From a bacterium (lineage in GTDB: Bacteria; Vulcanimicrobiota; Xenobia; Xenobiales; JADMJV01): a stretch of 52,722 nucleotides of DNA. Positions within the stretch are counted from its first letter, which is position 1. The number at the start of each line of letters is the position of its first letter. This document shows, piece by piece, positions 25,521-35,500 of this stretch. The DNA is taken from the NCBI GenBank assembly GCA_030149525.1, contig JASBRJ010000129.1, positions 1 to 52,722 on the forward strand. Direction: 5' to 3'. The position numbers and the translations under genes were made by a program. The notes under the pieces are model-generated. The model made no database searches. It was not told the origin of the DNA and was given only the letters and a program-made list of their open reading frames with translations.

Positions 25521-26033
25521 ATGGGTGTCTTAACCAGAGATGAAATTTTTCGGGCCATTGAGGAGAAGCGAATCGAAATCGAACCGTATAATCCTGACCT
25601 GGTGGGCCCAGGATCCGTGGATCTTCATCTCGGCAACCAGTTTCGCACCTTCCAGAAGCTGCACCAGATCTATCACGTCACCGATGAATCGGACTTTCAG
25701 ACCATTACCAAGCTAGAAGAGGTAGACGACTATTTCGTTCTTATGCCCGGTGAGACTGTCCTTGGGGTAACGGTGGAGCGAATCAAGCTGGCTCCTTCTC
25801 TTTGTGGACGATTGGAGGGTCGGAGCCGCTTCGCCCGCTTGGGCCTCATGGTTCACATCACCGCGGGTTTTATGCAGCCTGGTATCAACAATCATCAGGT
25901 GCTTGAGATCAGCAATGTTTCGAGTATTCCACTCGCGCTTCATCCCGGCACAAGGATGTGCCAGTTTGTCTTCGAGACGTGCGAAGGTGAAGCGACTTAC
26001 TCCGGCCGCTTCGCCGATCAAGCAGTGCCGTAG
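25521..26033 (+). CDS. dcd: dCTP deaminase (or bifunctional dCTP deaminase/dUTPase)
   Basis: Deaminates dCTP to dUTP, feeding dUMP to thymidylate synthase; some relatives also hydrolyse dUTP. The 170-aa protein shows LVGPGSVDLHLGNQFR, the catalytic-site block LEGRSRFARLGLMVHITAG, and QVLEISN with the general-base Glu, followed by LHPGTRMCQFVFE. The motif VHITAGFMQPGINNHQ differs from E. coli Dcd (TAGWIDPGF), so the bifunctional type cannot be excluded. A purine-rich AAAGTGAG precedes the ATG. It converges with an HD phosphohydrolase 17 bases away. Confidence 0.92.
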   Translation: MGVLTRDEIFRAIEEKRIEIEPYNPDLVGPGSVDLHLGNQFRTFQKLHQIYHVTDESDFQTITKLEEVDDYFVLMPGETVLGVTVERIKLAPSLCGRLEGRSRFARLGLMVHITAGFMQPGINNHQVLEISNVSSIPLALHPGTRMCQFVFETCEGEATYSGRFADQAVP

Positions 26034-26050
26034 AAGTAGCAGGACCGGGT

Positions 26051-27349
26051 CTAGAGTAATTCTCGGGCATAGAAAATGTAGCCGCCGGTTACCATGGCGT
26101 CGTGAGAAAGGCCGAGGATAGCGGTCGAGTGAGTCGCTCTCGAGATCTCTTGCCAGCCTCCCGAGGGGCGAACGACGGTTCGAATGGGGCGGTCGGTGCC
26201 GGGTCGGTAAACGCCGTAAGAGACAGAACTCAAAGGGTCTACGTTGACGTAGTAGTGCCACATATCTCCGTATTTTTCCTTGGCACTGCGCTTAAGTTGG
26301 CCTGGTAGATTGGGTTGAGAGGAGAGTTCGGCTCCTTTGAAGAGTCTGCGAGAGAGAAATCTTGTGGCCAGATCTCTTAAGACCTGATCTTTTGAGCGTC
26401 GCCACATCTTGAGGGCGTGGAACAGATCGAAGTCGTCGAGTCCCAGGAAGTTCTCCAAGAATTCCTGACTGGGCTCCGCAGCATCCTTCTCATCGTTCTT
26501 GGCGAAGAGGAACCTGAGATTGGGCGGGAGCCAAAGAACGGTTTTGTCGTCCGTGAAAACTTCCCGGGCTCTCTTTAAAATGAGCCGCAGCATCAGTTCG
26601 GCGGCTCTTACTGCTCGGTGAAGATAAACTTGCCAGTACATGAAGTACCTGGAAAAGAGAAACTCTTCCACCGCCAGAACTCCTTTGGGATCGATCGCCA
26701 GGACCAGGCCGTCCCGGGTTTGGGCGAACAGATCGTCTTCGTGAAGAGCTGATCTCAGAGGAGAAAGGGTGGATAAGATTCGCTCGCTGTCGAAGAGTCC
26801 GTACTTCACACCGGTGTAAAGGGAGTCGCGCTGCAGATAGTCCATGCGATCAACATCGATCTGTCCCGACAGGAGTTCGCACAAGACCGGCTCCGGGTAG
26901 CGGTTGGTCAGCAGGTCGACCACTGTTTGGGGGTTGCAGTCGTGAGATCTGAGGACATCGCCTAGAGGGCCCGTAATAATCTGAAAGCCGAGACTCTCGT
27001 GATCCAAACCGCTAAACGTGTGTTCGAGGGCGTGGGAGAAAGGGCCGTGACCGACGTCGTGGAGAAGCGCCGCAGCCAGAGCCGCTTTCCGCACCTCCGG
27101 GGGCAGCTTCAAAAGGCCTTCGTTGTCCCATCGGTCCAGCACGCAGTGCATCAACCACATGGTGCCTAAAGCGTGCTGGAAGCGGCTATGCTCAGCGCCG
27201 TGGAAGACCATAAAGCAGCTCCCTAGTTGCCGAATTCTGCGGAGTCGTTGAAACTCGTAAGTGTCCACAAGGTCGAGGATGAGGGGGTCTGGAATAGTAA
27301 GATTTCCGTGAACCGGGTCGCGAAAAGTCTTGCCCGTAGGTGCAGTCAT
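26051..27349 (-). CDS. HD-domain phosphohydrolase, dNTPase/SAMHD1-like (YwfO type)
   Basis: 432 aa. The HD metal site is complete: His59 (HSRFQHALGT), His97-Asp98 (LLHDVGHGPFSH) and the Asp of QIDVDRMDYLQRDSLYTGV. This arrangement is found in the SAMHD1/YwfO family of deoxynucleoside triphosphate triphosphohydrolases. The N-terminal FRDPVHGNLTIPDPLILDLVDT is also typical. The long C-terminal region (280-432) is less conserved. No ribosome site is seen before the ATG. Whether it degrades dNTPs or has another substrate is open. It lies tail to tail with dcd. Confidence 0.88.
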   Translation of the reverse strand: MTAPTGKTFRDPVHGNLTIPDPLILDLVDTYEFQRLRRIRQLGSCFMVFHGAEHSRFQHALGTMWLMHCVLDRWDNEGLLKLPPEVRKAALAAALLHDVGHGPFSHALEHTFSGLDHESLGFQIITGPLGDVLRSHDCNPQTVVDLLTNRYPEPVLCELLSGQIDVDRMDYLQRDSLYTGVKYGLFDSERILSTLSPLRSALHEDDLFAQTRDGLVLAIDPKGVLAVEEFLFSRYFMYWQVYLHRAVRAAELMLRLILKRAREVFTDDKTVLWLPPNLRFLFAKNDEKDAAEPSQEFLENFLGLDDFDLFHALKMWRRSKDQVLRDLATRFLSRRLFKGAELSSQPNLPGQLKRSAKEKYGDMWHYYVNVDPLSSVSYGVYRPGTDRPIRTVVRPSGGWQEISRATHSTAILGLSHDAMVTGGYIFYARELL

Positions 27350-27416
27350 GGGCGATCGCTTCGAAAATGAAGATCGAGGCTCCCCCCTGTCTTTCCGGCG
27401 ACCAAAGAGAGGAAAT

Positions 27417-27443
27417 CAACAAGGGGAATCCTACCTTTTGTTG
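27417..27443. promoter_or_regulatory. Hairpin in the 27350-27535 intergenic region
   Basis: CAACAAGGGG (27417-27426) pairs with CCTTTTGTTG (27434-27443), with two G-T wobbles and a 7-base loop. The surrounding region between the divergent HD gene and the VIT-vWA gene must hold both promoters, but I see no convincing -35/-10 pair. A single GCGATCGC octamer is at 27352-27359. Confidence 0.35.
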
Positions 27444-27535
27444 GAAGCTTGCAGCATAAGCCTTCAGTCGTTATGTCGCTTGGCTGCTACGCTGCGAAGC
27501 CGGTGTGGTTCCAGGAAGGAAGTTTCCGCTAACGC

Positions 27536-30500
27536 GTGAGTGTAAAGATCGCCGAAAAGCTTGAGCGCGACCGCCCTTATAGAGAGCGTCGCATCTCACT
27601 CGGGCCGGGTGTGGTTTGGTTCTCCAATCCGGACCTTGGTACCGGTTTGTGCTTCCCGATCAAAAAGCTCGGATACCGGGCCCGATTGAGCGGGCCCACG
27701 GCGGCTGTAGAGGGTTTTCTCACCTTCGTCAATCCCACGGCGGAAAACAAGACAGCCTACTTCCTGTTTCCGCTGGATCGCGGGACAGCACCTGTGAAGA
27801 TCAGGGGCAAGGTCGGTCATCGGCAGTTTGAGACGGAGCTTGGACCTGCTCCCCAAGACGATTCAGAGGAGGAGGGTCGGCTCGAATTGCCGGCCGAGCT
27901 TTCCAAGCTCTTTCAGGAGGAGACGGAAAACATTCTGGCCATTCCTCTGGGGGAGGTTCCCGCCAACGGAGAGGTGAGTTTTCAGCTCCTACTGGCTCAA
28001 ATGGCCTACGATGTTGGGGACGCGGGAATGGGGTTCTCCTTCCGCCTACCTCTGCTCTGCTCCCGGGCCTTGACAACCCTCAACCCTTCCGACACCGGTC
28101 AGTATGAACTAGCTAAAGGCCTCGACCGTGGAGCCCAGGTAGCGATCTCTATTCAGATCGAGGCTTCCGACCTGCAGCCGGGTCGCATTGTGGCCTCCCA
28201 AACCTGCGCGGTGGCTCGCAATCCAAACGGCGACCTGGCTGTTGAGTTCGACCGTCGCAAACCTTTGGAGGCCAAAGACTTCGTTCTAGATTATCAACTG
28301 TGGGCCGGTCCCCGGCCCAAAGCTTGGCTCCGAAGTCAGGGGCGTCACTTCCTGCTTAACTTTTTCCCACCGGGCCAGCCCACACCCAGCGCTCCCCGGC
28401 GATTAGTGATTCTGGTCGACGGCTCGGAGGAGATGTCTCGCATCGGGGATAGGCGCTGTAAGGACTTTCTTTCCTACATACTTAAGAACTTGGCGCCGGA
28501 GGATCGATTCGCCCTGGTCACTTTCAGCCGGGAAGTCTCTGGATACAAAAACGGTGACTTCGTGGAGGCAGGGCTTGCTGCGGAAGCTCTGCAGTGGATG
28601 GATGAATACCAATTCGGTGGCGGAGCCGATCTCAACGAGCTTCTGCGACGGGTTATCACCCTGCCTCGCCAAGCCGACAGCGTCCTGAGCGTTGTGGTGG
28701 TTGCGGCGGGGAGGATCGGGAACGAGCCTCAGCTTTATAGGCTCTTGCAAGGATCAAGAGATATTCTCAGGCTTTTCCCCGTCCTTCTGGGGCCTAAAGC
28801 CGATCCTCATTTCGCCAGAGCAGCCGCCAGATTGACCGGAGGATTTGCCTTTCGTCCCCTCAACTTGGAAGCGGTTCCCAGGGCGGCACAGCGTGTTCTG
28901 GAGCACTCCCGGCAACCGGTCCTGGAGGGCGTGGGATTTCAAGACAAAGGCCTTCAGTATCAAGGGGAAAGTCTCACTCCCAAATACCCCAGTGGCCTCA
29001 ACTGGATGCGGCCTATCACGGTTATGGGGGCTCACTCCGGTCGGGGAGGTCTGGAAGCGAGCGGCACAGGCCCCGGAGGAGTAGGCTGGAGCGAGTTTTG
29101 CGAGTTAAAGCCTGTTTTTCATAAGGTGTTGGCCAACGTGTGGGCTCAGGTGAAAGCTTCTGAACTCGATGATGAAGCGCAGATGCTCGACCGTGCCGAG
29201 CGAACCATTCTTCAGAATGTCATACGCAATCTCTCCAGAGAGTTTCAGCTCTTTAATCGCTTTACGGCGGTTTTGATCAAGTCGAGCGACGGTTCCGTCG
29301 ATATGGCGCCTCCTATTGAAGCAGCCAGTTGGTATCGCAGAATCGAGAAAGAACTCCACAAGGGTAAGTCTGCCAACGAACTTCTGGAGGAGCAAAAACA
29401 TCTCAAAGACCTCAAGTCGGGTCTGTCCAAAAGGCGGGCGCCCGGCAAAGGGCTGAGAATGAAAGAGAACATCGGAAAACAAGGGACCGCTCCCTTGTTT
29501 GAGTCCAAGATTGGGCATCGCAACAAGCTCGCACCCAACATCAAAGAGGGCTTGTTCAATAAACCGGTTCTCAAGTCGCGCAAGGACGGTCTCACCGATC
29601 CCAGTACCGGAAGTAATAAACCTTTCTTTCCTTCTCGCGAAGCTTCGCCCATGAACGGTCCTGGAAGCGAGTATGGCAAATCGGCCAAGAAAAGAGCACC
29701 CGAGGTGGCGGCTCCTCGACCGGTCAAGCCTCCCGAGCCTGCTCCCTCGCTTGAGTCCGAGTCCATGGCTCCCCTGCCCGATCCTGTTTCACCGGCGCCC
29801 CGCACCACGGAATCTCCGGTTCCCGAGTTTGTCTCGACGGTCCCTGAGGCTCCATCCACTCCGGAAAGGGGTGAGAGAGACGGCGGGCCAGATCTTTCCG
29901 AGCGTCCCACCACTCGACTGGACGGTGGGCGGCGGGAGATTCCGGAGATCCCGGCGACTTCGGGTCCGGGCGACTCTCTCGATCCGACAGGCCCTGGCCA
30001 GCCTACCAAGCCGATATCGGTTCCAGAGTTCGCTCGCATCAGGCCTCAACTCTCTTCGGAAGATTCTTTGGGCGTCGAAGAAGAGGAGAGCAGAGAGGAT
30101 GATCCGTCTCATAGACCGGTCATGGGCTCAGGTCTACCGACCATCGGTATGCGACCTATGCTGAGTGAGCCTCCCTCCATTGAGCCGGGTCCTGCGGTGG
30201 AAATGGAAAGGACCTCGTCGCCTCAAGAAACTCCTGTGGAATCTGGAGTTCCGGTAGAGGAGCCTCCGGGTGCCTTAGACCCTACTCAGCCAACGAAGAA
30301 GCTGGCCGGATTTGCCAAGAACTTGGATGAGGCACGGTCGGCTACTCTTCCTACCGCTCGTGAACTGGCGGCTAAGGTCACCCCCGAGGCCATGCAAGGC
30401 AATCCCATCGATACGGCCAAGAGTGCTCTTCGCCAAGATCCCATGAGTCGGAAAACTCTCATGGCGGAAATGAAGATGCTCCATACAAGTCTAGGAGAAC

Positions 30501-30694
30501 TCAACGATGCCGCTCGTCTCACGGAGCTCACCGATGCTATTCTGTTTCGCCTGGCAGATATTGCCCCCAAGGCCAAGCTATTGGTTCAGGCTTACGACCG
30601 CGGATACAAGGCAAGAGAGGCGCTCCAAGCGAACACGGCCGACGGCAAGCAGAAGTTGAAGGTCTGGTTGTCTCAGTTCGCCAAACTGTTTTAG
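27536..30694 (+). CDS. Large cytosolic VIT-vWA domain protein, 1052 aa
   Basis: Residues about 40-280 look like a VIT (vault/inter-alpha-trypsin) beta domain (GFLTFVNPTAENKTAYFLFPLD, AIPLGEVPANGEVSFQLLL). A von Willebrand A domain follows at about 288-470 (RRLVILVDGSEEMS, LAPEDRFALVTFS). The metal site (MIDAS) is degenerate: DxSxS reads DGSEE, the Thr motif reads GGGAD and the Asp motif reads VVVAAG. A helical part (550-650), a long Pro/Ser/Glu-rich disordered region (650-940) and a C-terminal helical domain complete it. There is no signal peptide or membrane segment, unlike most VIT-vWA proteins. The GTG start has AGGAAGGAAG about 13 bases upstream. Function unknown; a scaffold is likely. 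Confidence 0.85.
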   Translation: MSVKIAEKLERDRPYRERRISLGPGVVWFSNPDLGTGLCFPIKKLGYRARLSGPTAAVEGFLTFVNPTAENKTAYFLFPLDRGTAPVKIRGKVGHRQFETELGPAPQDDSEEEGRLELPAELSKLFQEETENILAIPLGEVPANGEVSFQLLLAQMAYDVGDAGMGFSFRLPLLCSRALTTLNPSDTGQYELAKGLDRGAQVAISIQIEASDLQPGRIVASQTCAVARNPNGDLAVEFDRRKPLEAKDFVLDYQLWAGPRPKAWLRSQGRHFLLNFFPPGQPTPSAPRRLVILVDGSEEMSRIGDRRCKDFLSYILKNLAPEDRFALVTFSREVSGYKNGDFVEAGLAAEALQWMDEYQFGGGADLNELLRRVITLPRQADSVLSVVVVAAGRIGNEPQLYRLLQGSRDILRLFPVLLGPKADPHFARAAARLTGGFAFRPLNLEAVPRAAQRVLEHSRQPVLEGVGFQDKGLQYQGESLTPKYPSGLNWMRPITVMGAHSGRGGLEASGTGPGGVGWSEFCELKPVFHKVLANVWAQVKASELDDEAQMLDRAERTILQNVIRNLSREFQLFNRFTAVLIKSSDGSVDMAPPIEAASWYRRIEKELHKGKSANELLEEQKHLKDLKSGLSKRRAPGKGLRMKENIGKQGTAPLFESKIGHRNKLAPNIKEGLFNKPVLKSRKDGLTDPSTGSNKPFFPSREASPMNGPGSEYGKSAKKRAPEVAAPRPVKPPEPAPSLESESMAPLPDPVSPAPRTTESPVPEFVSTVPEAPSTPERGERDGGPDLSERPTTRLDGGRREIPEIPATSGPGDSLDPTGPGQPTKPISVPEFARIRPQLSSEDSLGVEEEESREDDPSHRPVMGSGLPTIGMRPMLSEPPSIEPGPAVEMERTSSPQETPVESGVPVEEPPGALDPTQPTKKLAGFAKNLDEARSATLPTARELAAKVTPEAMQGNPIDTAKSALRQDPMSRKTLMAEMKMLHTSLGELNDAARLTELTDAILFRLADIAPKAKLLVQAYDRGYKAREALQANTADGKQKLKVWLSQFAKLF

Positions 30695-30709
30695 AGTTGC
30701 AGCAGATCT

Positions 30710-31378
30710 ATGTCAGCGATGAAGAGAGAAAAGCAGTACGACATGTTCGATGTCGCCACAGGTGCTTGTACACTGCTCGACTACCTCTTTCAGCGTTACA
30801 GCGAAAACGATCTCTCCACCACTTTCTGGGTTGACCCCAAGGACGAAGTCGACGAGTTGCTGGCTCCGGCTCCCTTACCGGATGGCCGCCCCGGCTCTGA
30901 GCCCAAAGTGAGGCCGGTTCAGGGGCCCAGAGCACCCGAGCGAGTTGCCAGGCGCCCCTTCGGTCCCCCGTTGCCCCCAGAGGAGGAGGTAGAAGCGGCT
31001 TCCAGCCCGCCGCAGTCAGCCTCTGTCGAGCAGAGTGAGCCACCCGTCGCCCCGGATTCTGCTCCCTCTCAGCCTGCTCTGGACGGTCGGGACAGCCTGG
31101 TTCAGAGGGCACCCCAGGTGGAGTCTTCAGGATTTGAGACCTTTCGAAAAACGGCTCAAGCGGAGGTCTCTTCGCCCGACACATTTCAGGCCCGGGACCC
31201 TGAGGACACCGAGCCGAAACCCTCCACCAGTTCCCCTGAAGAGACATCCTCTCCGGCAGCACCCTCCATGGATGAATTGCTGGCCCAGTTTCATCGGGCT
31301 ACCCAGGACTACCATCAACGGAATCAACTGCTGGCGCAAATCGACGATGAGAGCACCCCAGAAGAAGGCTCAACCTGA
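30710..31378 (+). CDS. Hypothetical mostly disordered protein, 222 aa
   Basis: Not recognised. Residues 10-45 form a short folded-looking segment (YDMFDVATGACTLLDYLFQRYSENDL), 50-180 are rich in Pro, Ser and Glu and likely disordered, and the end is helical (MDELLAQFHRATQDYHQRNQLLAQI). It starts 15 bases after the VIT-vWA gene, whose linker has the same composition, so the two probably act together. Its 3' end overlaps the convergent SAHH-like gene by 9 bases. Confidence 0.65.
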   Translation: MSAMKREKQYDMFDVATGACTLLDYLFQRYSENDLSTTFWVDPKDEVDELLAPAPLPDGRPGSEPKVRPVQGPRAPERVARRPFGPPLPPEEEVEAASSPPQSASVEQSEPPVAPDSAPSQPALDGRDSLVQRAPQVESSGFETFRKTAQAEVSSPDTFQARDPEDTEPKPSTSSPEETSSPAAPSMDELLAQFHRATQDYHQRNQLLAQIDDESTPEEGST

Positions 31379-32461
31379 AAAGAAGGTGGGGGGGATAGAC
31401 TGGAGTGCGGGTCGACAGTTAGGCCCTTCTCTCAAAAGATATTCCAGGGCGTCTACCAGTTGAGCGGTGGTCAGGTCGAAAGCGTTCACGGTGTCTCCGA
31501 AGCCGGCGGCAAGGTTCAGAAGCCGTCCCTGGGCCAGAAGAAAGATCTCCTTGCCTTGTCCCAAGTCGAGTCTTTCCACATGAGGTAGAACGGATTCTCG
31601 ACTCGTTCTCAATCGAATCTCCTCACAGATCTCTTCCTCCGAGTGACCGGCGTTGATCAGGAAAGCCCGCTGGGGTAGGTGATTTAAGTCGTCCATGACG
31701 AGCACGTTCGAGGTGCCGGTGGCCGTCACCAGGAGGTCGCTGGAGCTCAAGAGTTGGTCTCGTTCAGGTGACCAGAAACCTTCAAAGCTTGCCAGGATTC
31801 GAGCCTGTGGATCGGGGTCGAAGATTCCTACTCTGGCCCCCAGGTTTCGGGCGGTCCGGGCAATCCCTCGACCCACCGGACCGAAACCCAGCACACCACA
31901 GGTTTTGCCGTGGAGAGAGAGACGGGTCACTTCGGTGAACGTCTGCCAAAGGCTGAATCCGACCATCTTCTCATTATGAATGTCTTGTTTGAGTCGAGCT
32001 TGATTCCAGTCCAAAATCGGAAACGGAGGAGACTCACCCCCGAGGATGCGAGTCAGGTGGGAGATCCCCGAAGTCGTGCCTTCAAGCGCTGCCCCAACGG
32101 GGAGATTTTCTTCCACGGCCCAGCCGATCAGCCGGCCCCCAAGATCGCAAAGGTAGGGCCGGCCTTTCTCAAGATGCTTCCGGCAGGCGATGGGATCCCA
32201 CTCTTTGAGGAGTGTGGCTGGAGTCTCTTTTCGAAGATGCACCCAGCCTTCGGGGTCGGTCGTGTCATGGTGGCAGGGAAACACCTGAAGTTGGACCTTA
32301 TGGGAAAGTGCTTCGATGAGAGGAACCATCTTGAGGTCGATGTGAAAGCGCACAGTCAGACAGCAGTCCGGCCGCGGCTTCAGTCGACGGAGAGCTTTCT
32401 CCGTGTAGGGGGTATGGAGTTTGAGCCAGCAGAGTTTCTGTTCCCAGGAGGCGGCGTTCAT
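31370..32461 (-). CDS. Divergent S-adenosylhomocysteine hydrolase-like protein
   Basis: The 363-aa protein has the outline of AhcY: EGTTSGISHL (127-136, compare EETTTGVHRL), the NAD-binding Rossmann motif VLGFGPVGRGIARTARNLGA (190-209) and LLNLAAGFGDTVNAFDLTTAQLV near the C terminus, like the RLVNLAxGxGHP block. It is 60-100 residues shorter than usual. By motif alignment the catalytic Glu is Gly128, Lys is kept (158), the catalytic Asp is His162 and Asn is kept (163). It may be a relative acting on another adenosyl or nucleoside compound, or an inactive NAD-binding protein. It is divergent from the GGDEF/EAL gene. Confidence 0.75.
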   Translation of the reverse strand: MNAASWEQKLCWLKLHTPYTEKALRRLKPRPDCCLTVRFHIDLKMVPLIEALSHKVQLQVFPCHHDTTDPEGWVHLRKETPATLLKEWDPIACRKHLEKGRPYLCDLGGRLIGWAVEENLPVGAALEGTTSGISHLTRILGGESPPFPILDWNQARLKQDIHNEKMVGFSLWQTFTEVTRLSLHGKTCGVLGFGPVGRGIARTARNLGARVGIFDPDPQARILASFEGFWSPERDQLLSSSDLLVTATGTSNVLVMDDLNHLPQRAFLINAGHSEEEICEEIRLRTSRESVLPHVERLDLGQGKEIFLLAQGRLLNLAAGFGDTVNAFDLTTAQLVDALEYLLREGPNCRPALQSIPPTFFSG

Positions 32462-32557
32462 GCTTTAAGATTGGAGAGTTGAGCGCTGACCGCCTGCTTC
32501 CCAGTAACGGCTTTCAGGGAGCAGGTTTGGGGTTGACTGTGGGTGAAAGGAGGCCCT

Positions 32558-35500
32558 ATGGCGGGAGATACTCAGACCTGTAACCACGAAGAGATGGTCA
32601 AAGTGCTGGAACAGATGCCCGACGGCATCATGGTTTTGGATAGTCAGTCTGCGGTCTTGTATGCTAACAAGACCGGTGCCCGTCTGGTTAAGATGAAGCC
32701 GAAAACCGTCGTAGGCTCGCCTTTCGAGCATGCCGTAGAAGACGGTCCGATGCGGGATTTCGACGTCGAGATGACGGTGAAAGAGATCACCTGGGGGGGC
32801 GAGCCGGCCAGGCTTCTCCATCTCAAGAGTCTCAAGAATTCCGGAGCTTTCCATCTGGAATGGAAGCTTGAGTCGGCGCTGGAAAGAGCCCGTGAGGCCG
32901 AGGACGCGCTGGCCGAGCTTCGCCGGGAAGTAGAGGCGGCGGAACCCTCTACGGCCGAGGCTGCGCCCTCCTCTTCGGAACAAGTCACGCGCTTGGAAGA
33001 GCGGATCGCAGAGCTAGAACATCTTCTAGAACTCGCTGAAGAGCGAGCCGATAAACTGCTGGATGACATCCATCTCGACGATCATCAACAGGCCACGGCT
33101 CTCCAGGATGCTCTGTCTCAGGCGCGCGATGCCGAAGAGCAGATGCGGCGACTTGAAGAAGATCTGGCGGACACTCGGGAGAGAGTCCGAGTGGCCGAGG
33201 AGCAGGCTGAAGTTGCCGAAGAGCGTGCCTACAGCCTGGAAGCCGAGGTCGAGCAACTCTTGGCCGATGCCGAGGAGCGAGCCCAGGTCGAGCAAGATGA
33301 TTCGGAGTCGCAGGACAGTGCAAGAGTTGAAGAGCTTGAAGGGCAGGTCGCTCATCTCCAGGAGCAGGTTTCCTCCCTGGCCGCACAGTTGGTGGAGCAA
33401 AAATCTCAGAACTCTTCCCTGAGAGAGGAACTCGAAAGAACTGCGACTGAAGCCCGGGGTAGTCTGTCCGAGGAAGAGTCGGAAACCCTCAAATCTCGAA
33501 TCGTCGAGCTTGAGGAGCAGCTGGAGAATGCTGCGGAGGCCGAAGAGCTCCAGCAGGCCCGGCAACAAGAATTAGCCGATCGTGACAAGCGTATTTCTGA
33601 ATTGGAAGCTCAACTGTCCGAGGCTCAGTCAGCTAAGGCCGAGCTTGACGCTGCAAAAATGCAGACGACCGAGATGGTCGAGCAGCTTCAGTCCCAAAAC
33701 GAGGAGCTGACCGGGAGATTCACCGAGCTGGAAGAGCTTCTCCAGCAGCAGACTGAGGAGCTTGAAGCAAGGGATAGACAACTGGCCGAAAAGGACGAGG
33801 CGCTTGCGGCCAAGGAGGCTGAGCTCGACTCCAAAGACCAAGAATTGGAAGAGCACGTCGAGCGGGCCAGGACCGCTCTTGAAGAATCGGAAGAGCTGGC
33901 CGAACATGTGCGAATCGAGCAGGAGCAGTACGAGGCCGACAGGAGAGAGCTTGAGCGACAGATAGAGGAACTCACCGCTGATCTTGAGGCCGCCGAGGGC
34001 GAGAGAGACTCTCTCTTGACCGAGCTTGAAGAGGCCGCTCGAGCAACGGAAGAACGTTCTACCGAGGCTGAGCACCTGGCTGAGAGAGTGGCCGGTCTGG
34101 AAGAGATGACGAGTGAAGTAGAGTCTCTGAAGAAGACGATTCGTCGTCTGGAGACCCAGTTGGAAGACGCTGAGGAGCTAGCCGAAAAGGGAGAGAAGGT
34201 CGAGAAGCTCGAGCGCAAATTGGAAGGGGCGTTGCGAAGAGCCGAGGAGGCAGAAGAGCGCCTGGACGAAGAGCGTCGCCTTCTGGCCGAGCACAAAAAG
34301 CGGGTAGAAGAACTGTCGGCCCAGGTTAAGCAGGTCCCCAATCTGGTAGAAGCCGGAGCCGACGAGACCGAGCGTCTGGCTTTCCAGGATGCTCAGACCG
34401 GCTTGCCCAACCGAAATATCATTCAGCGCTATCTCGATTTTATGCTGAAGCGTTCGGCGGGCAATCAGCAACTCACCGCTATGCTTCGCATCGATTGCGA
34501 CAATTTTAAAACCATCAGCGATACTTTCGGAGTAGAGACAGGCGACCAGTTGATCAGGGTGGTAGGGGAGAGGCTCAGTTCCGTCATCGACGGCTCCAAT
34601 GTGCTGGGTCGTTACGGGGAAGATGAGTTTATCATTCTCCTCTCCGAGATGTCCGATCAGGATGCGGCTTCTCACAATATCGCCACTGTCATCAAGAAGA
34701 TTTATCAAAGATTCCGTCAGCCGGTTGCCATCGGCGAGCAGTCGATTACGCTGGGAGTTTCTTTGGGAGTTTCGGTTTACCCCGTCGACGCTCGTAACGG
34801 CGAACAGATGTTTGAGCATTCGGGTGTGGCTCTGAAAAGAGCCAAGGAGAACGGTAGGGGACAGGCTCAATACTTCACCGCGGAACTTCAAACCGCTCAT
34901 GTGGCGAGAAATGAGCTCGATAAAGAACTCAAACACGGCCTAGAGAATGGGGAGTTGGAAGTCCTCTATCAACCGATTTTCGATCTGGTCAACGGTCAGA
35001 TCGTGGGCGTTGAGTCGCTGGTTCGATGGAAACATCCGGTGAGAGGGGTTCTTTCCCCGAGCGATTTTCTGGCCGTTGCCGAGGATTCCGGCATTATGGT
35101 GCTCATCGGCAACTGGGCCACACGCACCGCCTTGGAGCACGCTGTTCAGTGGCACCAGAGAGGTCTCGGCATCTTTGTTTCCATCAACCTATCCCGAAGA
35201 CAGTTGTTACAGGCCGACCTGCTGCCCACTCTCCAGTCGGTCCTCACCGAAGTGCGCTGTTCACCGGATCGTTTGCTCTTAGAGATTCCCGAGCGGCTGT
35301 CCGGTCCCGACTATCCGAAGGTGCGTGAAGCTCTTCTGGAGCTGCAAAAGCTTGGAGTACGGATGGCTGTCGACAATTTTGGAACAGGCTCCACCTCTTT
35401 GCAAGATCTCCGTCGTGGACCGTTTCAGGTCATCAAAGTGGATCGGGAATTCATTCGGAGTGTTCATCAGAACGACGAAAACAAGAGCATCGTGATGTCG

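Noticed and set aside
27352-27359. GCGATCGC octamer, the cyanobacterial HIP1 element
   Set aside because: Only one copy was noticed in an intergenic region; HIP1-rich genomes carry many. It is not used as a lineage marker.
29245-30039. 264-codon frame opposite the disordered region of the VIT-vWA gene
   Set aside because: The Ser/Gly-rich sequence arises from low-complexity Pro/Glu codons on the coding strand; no start signal or family pattern.
32644-34341. Several Ser- and Leu-rich frames opposite the coiled-coil gene
   Set aside because: Glu and Lys codons of a coiled coil read on the other strand give Ser/Leu-rich frames; these are composition artefacts.
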